Below the pieces are notes generated by a model. The model worked only from the letters and a program-made list of their open reading frames with translations, did no database searches and was not told the origin of the DNA. 13,157 nt of DNA. Source: Planctomycetia bacterium (GTDB lineage Bacteria; Planctomycetota; PLA2; JAEUHO01). The stretch spans positions 1-13,157 of the forward strand of contig JAUXCH010000049.1 of the NCBI GenBank assembly GCA_030618975.1, written 5' to 3'. Below, piece by piece: positions 7,500 to 13,157 of this stretch. The first letter of the stretch is position 1, and the number at the start of each line of letters is the position of its first letter. Position numbers and translations under genes: made by a program.

Positions 7500-7523
7500 G
7501 GCGATACGGCGTATCGTATCGCC
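7500..7523. promoter_or_regulatory. Inverted repeat spanning divergent promoters
   Basis: GGCGATACG (7500-7508) and its exact reverse complement CGTATCGCC (7515-7523) flank a 6-base centre. On the plus strand TATCGT (7512-7517) fits a -10 box, placing the transcript start at or near the ATG at 7524. On the minus strand TACGAT (7518-7513) fits a -10 box for the vWA gene, with a leader of about 50 bases. The dyad ends one base before the plus-strand start codon, so a protein bound here would block both genes. No -35 boxes are clear. Confidence 0.55.
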
Positions 7524-9074
7524 ATGGCGGAGGAGAAGACCCAGCCTGGGCCCCCCGAGAAGACGCCCGGAGGCGATGACCCCCGGCGCCCGCGCCTCGC
7601 CGTCCTGCTGACCTTCCTCGGGATCTTCCTGCTGCTGCTGATCGTCTTTCGGGGCGTCCTCTTCCCCTTCCTGATGGCGATGTTCATCGCCTACCTGATC
7701 GAGCCGCTCGTGGCGGCCTTCACCCGCTCGAAGATCTTCGGACTGCGTTGGACCCGCGGCCCGACCATCGTGGTGCTCTACGCGGTGTTGCTCACCGGGC
7801 TCGTGACGGTCTCGTCGTGCGCGGTGACGACGACCGCGTCGAAGGTCAAGGACCTCTCCCGCGACATCGCCGTGGGCCTCTCGACCACCGCCCGGCGCGC
7901 GCACTTCACCCTCGACGAGGACGAGGGCGACCGGAAGGCCGTCCGGATCCCCGCCGGCACCCGCGTCGCCCTACCGACGGCGCCGGCCCCGGAAACTGAG
8001 GGGGCGGAAGCGCGGGTGTTCACCACGCTCTACGACGTGGTCCTGTCGGCGGGATCCGGCGAAGCCGAGGTGCTGCTCGAGGCAACCGACGAGACGCCCG
8101 GGCCGGGGACGACCGAGGGCATCCTGGATCTCGACGGCGTGCGCCACGTCGACGACACGCCCGTCGCCCGCGTGACGGAGCGCCTGCACGTCCGCAGCGG
8201 CGAGACCGCGGCGGGCCTCGAGGTGTTCCTCGAGCGCAAGCTCATCACCCCCATCGTGAAGAACCTGCAGTCGGCCGGGTACGAGGTGGAGCCGACGGAA
8301 CTTCGAGCGCTCGTCGCCGCCCAGGCGGAGGGACTCGAAGAGAACCTGCCGCAGAAGGTGACGCAGTGGGGCCGCCAGTTCATCGGCAAGCTCGCCCTGT
8401 CGATCTACCAGTTCATCCTCATCCTGATGCTCACGGCGTTCATCGTGATGGACCGGAAGGCCATCGGGGAGTTCTTCGCGAGCCTGCCGCCGGCCTCCGT
8501 CCGTTCCGAGTACAACACGCTGATCCGGTACGTCGACCGGGGCCTCGCGGGCGTGGTGCGGGGTCAGCTCGTCATCTGCGCCGTCAACGGCCTGCTCACC
8601 TACCTCGGCCTGCTCGTGATCGGCGTGGAGGGCGCCTGGCTGCTCGGCATCGTCGCGGGCATCCTCAGCCTGATCCCCATCTTCGGCACCATCCTCTCGA
8701 CGGTACCGATCGTGCTCATCGCGGCCGCGGACGGCCTCGACAAGGGAATCGCCGCCCTCGGTTGGATCCTGCTGATCCACCTGGTCGAGGCGAACCTGCT
8801 GAATCCCCTGATCATGGGCAGTCACGCCCGCATGCACCCCGTGATCATCATCTTCGCCCTCCTGGCCGGCGAGCACGCGTTCGGCATCTGGGGCGCCCTG
8901 CTGGCCGTCCCCACGGCCAGCATCCTGCAGTCCTGCTTCCTGTTCTACCGGCACGAGATCGAGGGGATTCCGACGAGTCCGGTCGAACCGCGTGGTGCCG
9001 GTCTGCGTAGATTCTTCGGTCGGATCTTCGGCCGCTCGTCCGACGAACCCACGACCGAAACGCCCGCCTCATGA
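7524..9074 (+). CDS. AI-2E-family membrane protein with an enlarged extracytoplasmic insert
   Basis: The 516-residue integral membrane protein follows the AI-2E (YdiK/PerM/TqsA-like) layout. Two or three hydrophobic helices near the N terminus (about 25-62 and 77-98) precede a long soluble region, and a helix near 292-311 opens a C-terminal block of five or so helices. That block carries the family-typical SLIPIFGTILSTVPIVL and NPLIMGSHARMHPVIII segments and a closing GIWGALLAVP. Members of the family export signals or ions, and the substrate here is unknown. Family members are usually about 350 residues. The extra length is a region at about 105-240 that looks beta-rich, with IPAGT at 142-146 and VFTTLYDVVL at 165-174. 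ATG 7524 is chosen from the divergent promoter and the length; longer openings upstream are antisense to the vWA gene. Its stop overlaps the next start (ATGA). Confidence 0.9.
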   Translation: MAEEKTQPGPPEKTPGGDDPRRPRLAVLLTFLGIFLLLLIVFRGVLFPFLMAMFIAYLIEPLVAAFTRSKIFGLRWTRGPTIVVLYAVLLTGLVTVSSCAVTTTASKVKDLSRDIAVGLSTTARRAHFTLDEDEGDRKAVRIPAGTRVALPTAPAPETEGAEARVFTTLYDVVLSAGSGEAEVLLEATDETPGPGTTEGILDLDGVRHVDDTPVARVTERLHVRSGETAAGLEVFLERKLITPIVKNLQSAGYEVEPTELRALVAAQAEGLEENLPQKVTQWGRQFIGKLALSIYQFILILMLTAFIVMDRKAIGEFFASLPPASVRSEYNTLIRYVDRGLAGVVRGQLVICAVNGLLTYLGLLVIGVEGAWLLGIVAGILSLIPIFGTILSTVPIVLIAAADGLDKGIAALGWILLIHLVEANLLNPLIMGSHARMHPVIIIFALLAGEHAFGIWGALLAVPTASILQSCFLFYRHEIEGIPTSPVEPRGAGLRRFFGRIFGRSSDEPTTETPAS

Positions 9075-9301
9075 GTCACCCCGTCACGGTCCTCGCCCTT
9101 CGCACGCTCACGCCGCTCCTGGCGGGCTTCGGCGACGTCTTCCAGATCGTCCTCGGCGTGCTGCTCTCCCTCTGCGGGCTCGGTCTGCTCCTGATGGGCC
9201 TGCTCGCGCTCGCGGACCGCGCCTGGCGCTCGGGCGGAATCGGAGCGCTGTCGGGACTCGTGCTCTTCGCCGGCGGACTGTGGCTCGTCGGCGTCTTCTG
9301 A
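9071..9301 (+). CDS. Small two-helix membrane protein
   Basis: This 76-residue protein has two hydrophobic segments, about residues 18-47 (rich in Leu and Gly) and 55-76, joined by a short ADRAWRSGG loop. The start ATG overlaps the preceding stop as ATGA, which implies translational coupling and co-transcription with the AI-2E-family gene. It may be an accessory subunit or simply a small inner-membrane protein. I do not recognise the family. Confidence 0.75.
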   Translation: MSHPVTVLALRTLTPLLAGFGDVFQIVLGVLLSLCGLGLLLMGLLALADRAWRSGGIGALSGLVLFAGGLWLVGVF

Positions 9302-9317
9302 TCCGACCGGCCGGATC
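9300..9317 (+). terminator. Hairpin at the end of the AI-2E operon
   Basis: GATCCG (9300-9305) and CGGATC (9312-9317) form a perfect stem with a 6-base loop, overlapping the stop codon. No T-run follows, so termination would be weak or factor-dependent. Confidence 0.3.
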
Positions 9318-9367
9318 GGCCGTGCGAAAGCCTCGGATCCCGCTCGACATCGGACCCCGACTCGGGC

Positions 9368-9409
9368 GGGGGAAACCCCCTGTCCAGGCTCCACGTCCAA
9401 CCGTAGGAT
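9368..9409 (+). promoter_or_regulatory. Putative promoter of the PcfJ-like gene
   Basis: TAGGAT at 9404-9409 is a -10-like box 9 bases before the GTG at 9419, again suggesting a leaderless or nearly leaderless message; no Shine-Dalgarno is seen. A small hairpin, GGGGG-AAA-CCCCC (9368-9380), abuts the expected -35 position (TGTCCA, 9381-9386, a poor match). Confidence 0.35.
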
Positions 9410-9418
9410 CGGCCGCCC

Positions 9419-10912
9419 GTGCCCGAGGACCAGCCTCCCGACCGCGCGCCCACGTCGCCGAAGGCGAAGACGGACCACGCTCCGTCGTCGAACAAACGTC
9501 GCAAGGAGGCGCTCCGCGCGAAGCGGCGACGCCGCGCGGAGCGGGCGGCCCGGACGCCGCCGCGGGACGAACGCGCGGAGGCGGACGCGAAGCTCCGCGC
9601 GGTTCGACGAGGTACACGGAACCACTTGGAGACCATCCGCAGGATGTCCGAGGGCGAGCGCTTCGACGTGCCCCGGCTCAGCTACCTGGACCTGGTCCAG
9701 GAGATCCTGCACGAGGCGCGCGGTCGTCGCGCCCATACCGCGGCGCTCGACCTGGTGCACGCGTGCCTCGGCACGAACCTGCTGTCCGACAACCCCGGGC
9801 CCGCTCGGGAGCGCATCCGGAACGCCTTCGTCCATCTGGCCTCGCGCAGGCAGGGCTGGATCCGTCGCCCGCACGACTGGCGCCCGACCCGGCGTAATCG
9901 CGAGACGCAGCTCTCGGAGCTGATTCGGCACCTCGTCGCGGCGTATCCCCTGCCCCACTGCTTCGACGAGGCGTGGACGTGGCCGATCGACGGACCCCAA
10001 GTGCGCAAGGCGCAGCGTTATCAGCGCTGGTTCTTCCACGTCGCCTCGGGGAAGAACCTCCGGACCGCGCCCGACCTCCCGTTCGAGCTCACGAAGCGCG
10101 TGGCGCACCACACGCTCGAGGCCGGTGACGAGTTGGGCATCGGGCAGGCGCTCCGGTTCGGCCAGGCGCGTGCGCTGGGCCTGGGCGAGCGGGTGGCCCA
10201 GTCGTTCGGCCTCACGCGCGCCGGCGACGTGATCGACGCTCCGGGCGGCGAGCAGGACAACGCCTTCTGGGTGTCCGTCCTGCGCTTCCTCGCCCCGCAC
10301 GGGATGCTCGACCCCGGTTGCGTCGGCCCCGTCGTCGACTACCTGATCGACCAGCGCTACGTGCCGGTTCGCCACCGAGACGGCACGATGCGGCCGGTTC
10401 GCCCCAACCTGAGCATGCAGGGCCGCACGCTCGAAGCGCTTCTCGAGCAGACGGGCGCCTGGCACCGGGAGATAGGGAAGATCGAGCGGGGACACGCTCG
10501 CAGTTGGGCACCGCTCGGCATCCTGATCCCGGAAGGCGTGGCATACGGGTCGCCCGGGCGCTTCCTCTGGCGCACCGGCTCGAAGAAGAATCCGACGACC
10601 TGGGCGGTGGTGGAACTCCTGACGAGCCGGGAGCTGGCCCTGGAGGGTCGCGCGCACGGTCACTGCGTCTACAGCTACGCCTGGTCCTGCGTACAAGGCC
10701 GGAGCTCCATCTGGTCGGTGGGGCGGGAACGCGACGGAGTCGAGGAGCGCCTCGTCACTCTCGAGATCCGCCCCTCCTCCCGCACCATCGTGCAGGCCCT
10801 GGGGGGCCGGAACCGGCACCCGCAGCCGAGCGAGTGGGCCGTCATCCAGCGCTTCGCGACCGCAGGCGGACTCGTCCTCCCCGCGCACCTCCGCGGGCTG
10901 GAGGCCGGATAG
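9419..10912 (+). CDS. PcfJ-like domain protein
   Basis: The 497-residue protein opens with a very basic, disordered-looking tail (about residues 1-65, many Arg/Lys/Ala/Pro), followed by mixed helical sequence. The C-terminal 130 residues match the pattern of the PcfJ-like family: ELALEGRAHGHCVYSYA with H415-C416, then GRSSIWSV, a TLEI strand, and QALGGRNRHPQPSE. PcfJ was named from the conjugative plasmid pCF10, but relatives are widespread on chromosomes and their biochemical function is not established. The conserved His-Cys pair may be functional, but that is inference. Start GTG 9419 has a -10 box just upstream. The gene converges with the 10922-11482 gene with 9 bases between stops. Assignment by motif memory only. 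Confidence 0.8.
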   Translation: MPEDQPPDRAPTSPKAKTDHAPSSNKRRKEALRAKRRRRAERAARTPPRDERAEADAKLRAVRRGTRNHLETIRRMSEGERFDVPRLSYLDLVQEILHEARGRRAHTAALDLVHACLGTNLLSDNPGPARERIRNAFVHLASRRQGWIRRPHDWRPTRRNRETQLSELIRHLVAAYPLPHCFDEAWTWPIDGPQVRKAQRYQRWFFHVASGKNLRTAPDLPFELTKRVAHHTLEAGDELGIGQALRFGQARALGLGERVAQSFGLTRAGDVIDAPGGEQDNAFWVSVLRFLAPHGMLDPGCVGPVVDYLIDQRYVPVRHRDGTMRPVRPNLSMQGRTLEALLEQTGAWHREIGKIERGHARSWAPLGILIPEGVAYGSPGRFLWRTGSKKNPTTWAVVELLTSRELALEGRAHGHCVYSYAWSCVQGRSSIWSVGRERDGVEERLVTLEIRPSSRTIVQALGGRNRHPQPSEWAVIQRFATAGGLVLPAHLRGLEAG

Positions 10913-10921
10913 GCTCCGCTC

Positions 10922-11482
10922 CTACCTCGAGCGCGCGGCGCGCCCGGCCTCGAAGAGTGCGGTGAGCTCCTCCTCGCTGATGTGGGTGCAGGTCACGGGC
11001 TGCCAGTCGCGCTCACGCGCCAGCTCGACGTACCAGAAGGCCACGCCGTCGCCGACCGGGACGTAGCCCATCACGCTGCCTCGGCCGTTCGACCGACTGC
11101 GGCTGCTGATCCAGAACAGGGCCGCCTCGGGGACCACGCGTTCGAGCGTGCGGCGTGCGTTCGACATCCCGTGCTGCCGAACGTGGAGGCGCAGGGGCGC
11201 GATCTCCTCCCGGTAGGCGTTGGCGGTCTCGTGCCGGACGAAGTAGTGCTCTCGCACCACGCGCGCAGGCGTGAAGGGCGGCACGTGGAGCTTCTTCCCC
11301 GATCGGAATCCAGCGCCCCACATGTTGAAGGCGAAGGCCAGCCAGCGCTCGCCGAACCAGTTGTCGATGCGGACGCAGTACACCTCGGGCGGCGCATGGA
11401 GCGACACCGCGCCCGCGATCAGCCCTTCGGCCCACGCCAGGAACGAGGGGTCGTCGCCGGGGTGGGGCGTGATCGGGATCAT
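10922..11482 (-). CDS. Conserved-looking cytoplasmic protein, unknown function
   Basis: This is a protein of 186 residues with no signal peptide or membrane segment. It starts MIPITPHPGDDPSFLAWAEG, then VYCVRIDNWFGERWLAF (about 37-53), a KKLHVPPFTPARV segment (about 63-75) and a late GYVPVGDGVAFWYVELARE stretch (about 138-156). The Trp/Phe/Pro-rich blocks suggest a compact globular fold. I do not recognise a named family. ATG codons at 11506 and 11503 are in frame, but the ATG at 11482 is preferred: GGAAGG (11498-11493) lies 10 bases upstream, and a TACGAT box at 11510-11505 would put the transcript start downstream of both earlier ATGs. Confidence 0.8.
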   Translation of the reverse strand: MIPITPHPGDDPSFLAWAEGLIAGAVSLHAPPEVYCVRIDNWFGERWLAFAFNMWGAGFRSGKKLHVPPFTPARVVREHYFVRHETANAYREEIAPLRLHVRQHGMSNARRTLERVVPEAALFWISSRSRSNGRGSVMGYVPVGDGVAFWYVELARERDWQPVTCTHISEEELTALFEAGRAARSR

Positions 11483-11492
11483 GCGTGGGTTA

Positions 11493-11510
11493 CCTTCCGC
11501 CATCATCGTA
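11493..11510 (-). promoter_or_regulatory. -10 box and Shine-Dalgarno of the minus gene at 11482
   Basis: Minus-strand TACGAT (11510-11505) fits a -10 box and GGAAGG (11498-11493) a ribosome binding site. Together they select the ATG at 11482. No good -35 box is visible. Confidence 0.35.
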
Positions 11511-11721
11511 CGTGGATCGTCCCTGTCGCGTGTTCGAACGTCCCGCCGGCTTCAGGCATGGTCGCTTGGCGCCGCCGGATGCCTGTGGTTGCGCTGGATG
11601 GAGATGGACGATGGAGGCTCGAGGACCGTCCTGCGCAATCAGTCGCCGGAGGGCCTCGATGGGTACTCCTCGCCGCCCTGATTGCCTCGCTCCTCGTCGT
11701 CTGGTGACTTGTAGCGCAGGC

Positions 11722-11738
11722 CACCGCCTCTGGCGGTG
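11722..11738. repeat. Perfect hairpin, 7-bp stem
   Basis: CACCGCC (11722-11728) and GGCGGTG (11732-11738) flank a TCT loop. The same TCT loop occurs in the 9-bp hairpin at 12071-12091. Confidence 0.6.
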
Positions 11739-12016
11739 AGACTCGAAGAGGCTCGGCCGTTCCGTAGTGCAGTTCCTGGACCTGTCGCCGAGGCACCCAG
11801 CGTGGGGAACATCGTGGGGTTCGTGGGGACCCACCTGCAATCCAGATCCATCGGAAGAACCGCGGTACGACGCCAAGCTCTGCGAGGTTCTTCTTCTGGG
11901 TGCGAGGCGACGGCGCGGGCACGGCGGGCATCCACGAGGAGTTGTGTCCCGTACGCGTGTCCGGCGTCTCGAGGAAGAGAAAAGGCGTTGGGGGGGCCGC
12001 AACCTGCCGCCGGTGT

Positions 12017-12091
12017 GGGGGCTTCAGCCCCCTTCATCGGATTGCGGCCCCTATGAGGGGCCTTCCTCGAGCCGCCCCCTCTGGGGGCGGC
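12017..12091. repeat. Cluster of three consecutive perfect hairpins
   Basis: Three stem-loops follow each other within 75 bases. The first is GGGGGC-TTCA-GCCCCC (12017-12032). The second is GGCCCCT-ATG-AGGGGCC (from about 12046 to 12062). The third is GCCGCCCCC-TCT-GGGGGCGGC (12071-12091). Spacers are about 13 and 8 bases. None is followed by a T-run, so they are not simple terminators. They resemble palindromic units of the kind dispersed in many genomes. Confidence 0.65.
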
Positions 12092-12150
12092 ACCTGACTT
12101 CAGGGCCGCAGTGGCCGTCGACAAAGAAGTCGGTCCCCGCCGGCACGTAC

Positions 12151-12516
12151 TCAGGGGATGCGACGGCTCGAGCGCAGTGCCTTGAAGCCCAGAATCACGA
12201 GGACACTCGCCAGAACGAACACGCTTCCCAGGGCGAGCAAGCGTCCGGGCACGGCGTCCAGCTCTGCATCCAAGCGCCGTATCCGCGAGCTGGGCGAATC
12301 GAGACCGATCGCGTGCTTGGGTGTCTCCGGGGCGCCGGTCTCTTCCTCCAATCTGACCTGCCAGTGTTCGAGCGAGTCGAGAGTCTCGGAGCGACCGTGG
12401 AGAGTGACGCCGATGCCCACCGCAGAGATGGCGGCGAACCCCGCCAGGACGACGAGGGCGACGATCAGCCGGACTCGCTCTCGAAGCCCGAGTTCACGGC
12501 GCGGCGGCTGGTACAC
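12151..12516 (-). CDS. Small membrane protein with two helices and a coiled middle
   Basis: This 121-residue protein has a basic N terminus (YQPPRRELGLRERVR), a first membrane helix at about 17-39 (LIVALVVLAGFAAISAVGIG), a charged middle of about 50 residues (SETLDSLEHWQVRLEEETG), and a second helix at about 91-111 (LLALGSVFVLASVLVILG) with a short basic end. The layout suggests a loop outside the membrane with both ends in the cytoplasm. The GTG at 12516 is chosen because GGGAGG sits 5 bases upstream; longer in-frame starts to 12585 lack such a site. Family unknown. Codon bias is weaker than in genes to the left. Confidence 0.65.
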   Translation of the reverse strand: MYQPPRRELGLRERVRLIVALVVLAGFAAISAVGIGVTLHGRSETLDSLEHWQVRLEEETGAPETPKHAIGLDSPSSRIRRLDAELDAVPGRLLALGSVFVLASVLVILGFKALRSSRRIP

Positions 12517-12545
12517 GTCGTCCTCCCGAAGTGCCGGCGCAGAGG

Positions 12546-12561
12546 AATGTAGACGGCTACA
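12546..12561 (-). promoter_or_regulatory. Possible promoter/operator of the 12516 gene
   Basis: TGTAG (12548-12552) and CTACA (12557-12561) form a small dyad. It overlaps a minus-strand TACATT box (12551-12546) about 30 bases upstream of the GTG start. No -35 box is convincing. Confidence 0.25.
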
Positions 12562-12627
12562 CGGGATCCGTCGCCTCTCGCTCACCGATCATCGCGGGGC
12601 CCCAGCCTGGCAGAAGAGCTTCTGCAC

Positions 12628-12645
12628 GGCGTTGGTGCATGAATC
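12628..12645 (+). repeat. Candidate left terminal inverted repeat of the IS
   Basis: GGCGTTGGTGCATGAATC matches the 18-base IS903 terminal repeat as I recall it (GGCTTTGTTGAATAAATC) at 14 of 18 positions. It lies 59 bases before the transposase ATG, a normal distance for this group. Confidence 0.5.
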
Positions 12646-12703
12646 CCATGGCCCTTGCCTGTAGTTGACGGTAGTTCGGTGCCCTGACAGGAGAGACCGC
12701 GCG

Positions 12704-13157
12704 ATGTCAGCCAGACGATCGAGGGTTCATCCCAAGTACAAGATGAAGTGCCGCGTCAGCAACTGGGCCTCGTACGACAGCGCCCTCGTGCGGCGCGGCG
12801 ATGTCACCCTCTGGCTCGCTCAGGAGGCCATCAAGGCCCGGCACCCGAAACCGACGGGCCGCCGCGGCGCTCAGTTCCAGTTCTCCGACCTGGCCATCGA
12901 GACGGCGCTCACGCTCCGTCTCGTCTTCAGCCTGCCGCTCCGCCAGACCGAGGGATTTCTGCGATCGATCCTCCGCCTCATGGGCTTGGATCTCGGGGCC
13001 CCCGATCACACGACACTCTCGCGCCGCGGGCGACACCTCAACGTCCATCTTCGTGGGCAGCTGGCGATGGGCCCGCTTCATCTGGTGGTGGACAGCAGCG
13101 GCCTCGCGGTCGTCGGCGAAGGGGAATGGGCGCAGTCAAGCATGGTGGAAGCGGGAA
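12704..13157 (+). CDS. IS5-family transposase, 5' part, probably frameshifted near the window end
   Basis: The first 151 codons of a DDE transposase that would cut and rejoin the element's ends. AGGAGA (12689-12694) precedes the ATG. Family landmarks are in order: NWASYDSALVRRGDVTLWL (about 20-38), FSDLAIETALTLRLVF (about 61-76), LRQTEGFLRSILRLMG (about 80-95), PDHTTLSRRGR (about 101-111), and HLVVDSSG, which carries the first catalytic Asp (D130). After GEGEW (residues 138-142) the reading frame gives AQSSMVEAG. The -1 frame gives GAVKHGGSG, which matches the usual family pattern of W, three residues, then Q/K-H-G. A single missing base around 13128-13137 is therefore likely, making this copy inactive unless it uses programmed frameshifting. 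It is also truncated by the window edge. Confidence 0.85.
   Translation, partial: MSARRSRVHPKYKMKCRVSNWASYDSALVRRGDVTLWLAQEAIKARHPKPTGRRGAQFQFSDLAIETALTLRLVFSLPLRQTEGFLRSILRLMGLDLGAPDHTTLSRRGRHLNVHLRGQLAMGPLHLVVDSSGLAVVGEGEWAQSSMVEAG

Larger units (their letters stand above)
11507..12150. other. 640-base stretch without a convincing gene, rich in hairpins
   Basis: No frame on either strand keeps the strong G/C third-base bias of the real genes here for more than a short distance, and none of the open frames reads like a known family. One plus-strand frame ending at 11707 (from ATG 11579) reads VVALDGDGRWRLED then a hydrophobic tail; it could be a remnant, but it has poor codon bias. The stretch holds four perfect stem-loops (11722-11738, 12017-12032, 12045-12062, 12071-12091). 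It looks like accessory or decayed sequence next to an insertion sequence. Confidence 0.5.
12628..13157 (+). mobile_element. Left part of an IS5-family (IS903-type) insertion sequence
   Basis: The transposase starting at 12704 belongs to the IS5 family by its motifs. A candidate left inverted repeat begins at 12628. The right end lies beyond the window, so the element's length and any 9-bp target duplication (the left copy would be 12619-12627) cannot be confirmed. Confidence 0.7.

Noticed and set aside
6789..7523. A 245-residue N-terminal extension of the AI-2E-family protein
   Set aside because: The extension is antisense to the vWA gene and is Ser/Arg/Ala-rich filler. The ATG at 7524 sits right behind a -10-like box and gives a normal family N terminus.
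5015..7579. An 854-codon open frame on the plus strand across prfB and the vWA gene
   Set aside because: It runs antisense to two recognisable proteins, including RF2 with its SPF and GGQ motifs. Its product resembles no protein family.
7454..7687. A longer N terminus for the vWA protein
   Set aside because: It would overlap the divergent gene and place a basic low-complexity stretch before an evident signal peptide.
11579..11707. A short plus-strand frame reading VVALDGDGRWRLED followed by a hydrophobic tail
   Set aside because: It faintly recalls YgfX/CptA-type sequences, but the first half lacks the G/C third-base bias, there is no ribosome binding site, and the order of parts does not fit. 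It may be a remnant.
12017..12091. CRISPR array or intrinsic terminator interpretation of the hairpin cluster
   Set aside because: The three stems differ in sequence and spacing, so they are not CRISPR repeats, and no T-runs follow any of them.
11767..12552. A 261-codon plus-strand open frame
   Set aside because: It runs through the hairpin cluster and then antisense to the two-helix membrane protein. Its composition is not protein-like.

Overview
This is a very GC-rich window with compact bacterial gene organisation, and nearly every codon in the clear genes ends in G or C. It carries bacterial release factor 2 (prfB) with its classic +1 frameshift, an AI-2E-family membrane protein, a secreted protein that appears to combine HEAT-like repeats with a von Willebrand factor A (vWA) domain, a PcfJ-type protein and the start of an IS5-family insertion sequence. 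Together these suggest a chromosomal segment from a high-GC, Gram-negative-type bacterium. A Planctomycetota- or Myxococcota-like lineage is plausible, but no marker here settles it.

Layout, left to right. At 1-81 lies the 3' end of an upstream gene. At 161-1495 is an exported helical, TPR-like protein of unknown function, followed by a hairpin. At 1700-2047 a small VOC-fold protein is followed 5 bases later by a double-length 6-phosphofructokinase (2053-4281) whose sequence reads like the eukaryotic tandem enzyme: the N half has intact catalytic residues, while the C half lacks the catalytic aspartate. A GNAT acetyltransferase (4361-4897) converges on prfB (6041-4907, minus). The secreted vWA gene (7453-6095, minus) lies upstream of prfB on the same strand. 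It diverges from the AI-2E-family gene (7524-9074) across a 9-bp-arm inverted repeat. A two-helix membrane protein (9071-9301) overlaps the end of the AI-2E-family gene by ATGA. A PcfJ-like protein (9419-10912) converges on an unknown cytoplasmic protein (11482-10922, minus).

From about 11507 the character changes. A 640-base stretch without a convincing gene contains four perfect hairpins. It is followed by a small two-helix membrane protein (12516-12151, minus) and then the left end of an IS5-family element of the IS903 type (from about 12628), whose transposase is cut off by the window edge and appears to be out of frame near its end.

A recurring regulatory pattern is visible. Several genes (161, 6041, 7524, 9419) have a TAnnnT -10-like box only 6 to 9 bases before the start codon, implying leaderless mRNAs. 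Others (1700, 4361, 11482) have the box farther upstream, with a Shine-Dalgarno sequence in between. The most notable items are the eukaryote-like phosphofructokinase, the unusual extracytoplasmic insert in the AI-2E protein, the divergent-promoter palindrome, the leaderless prfB with its frameshift site, and the hairpin cluster.
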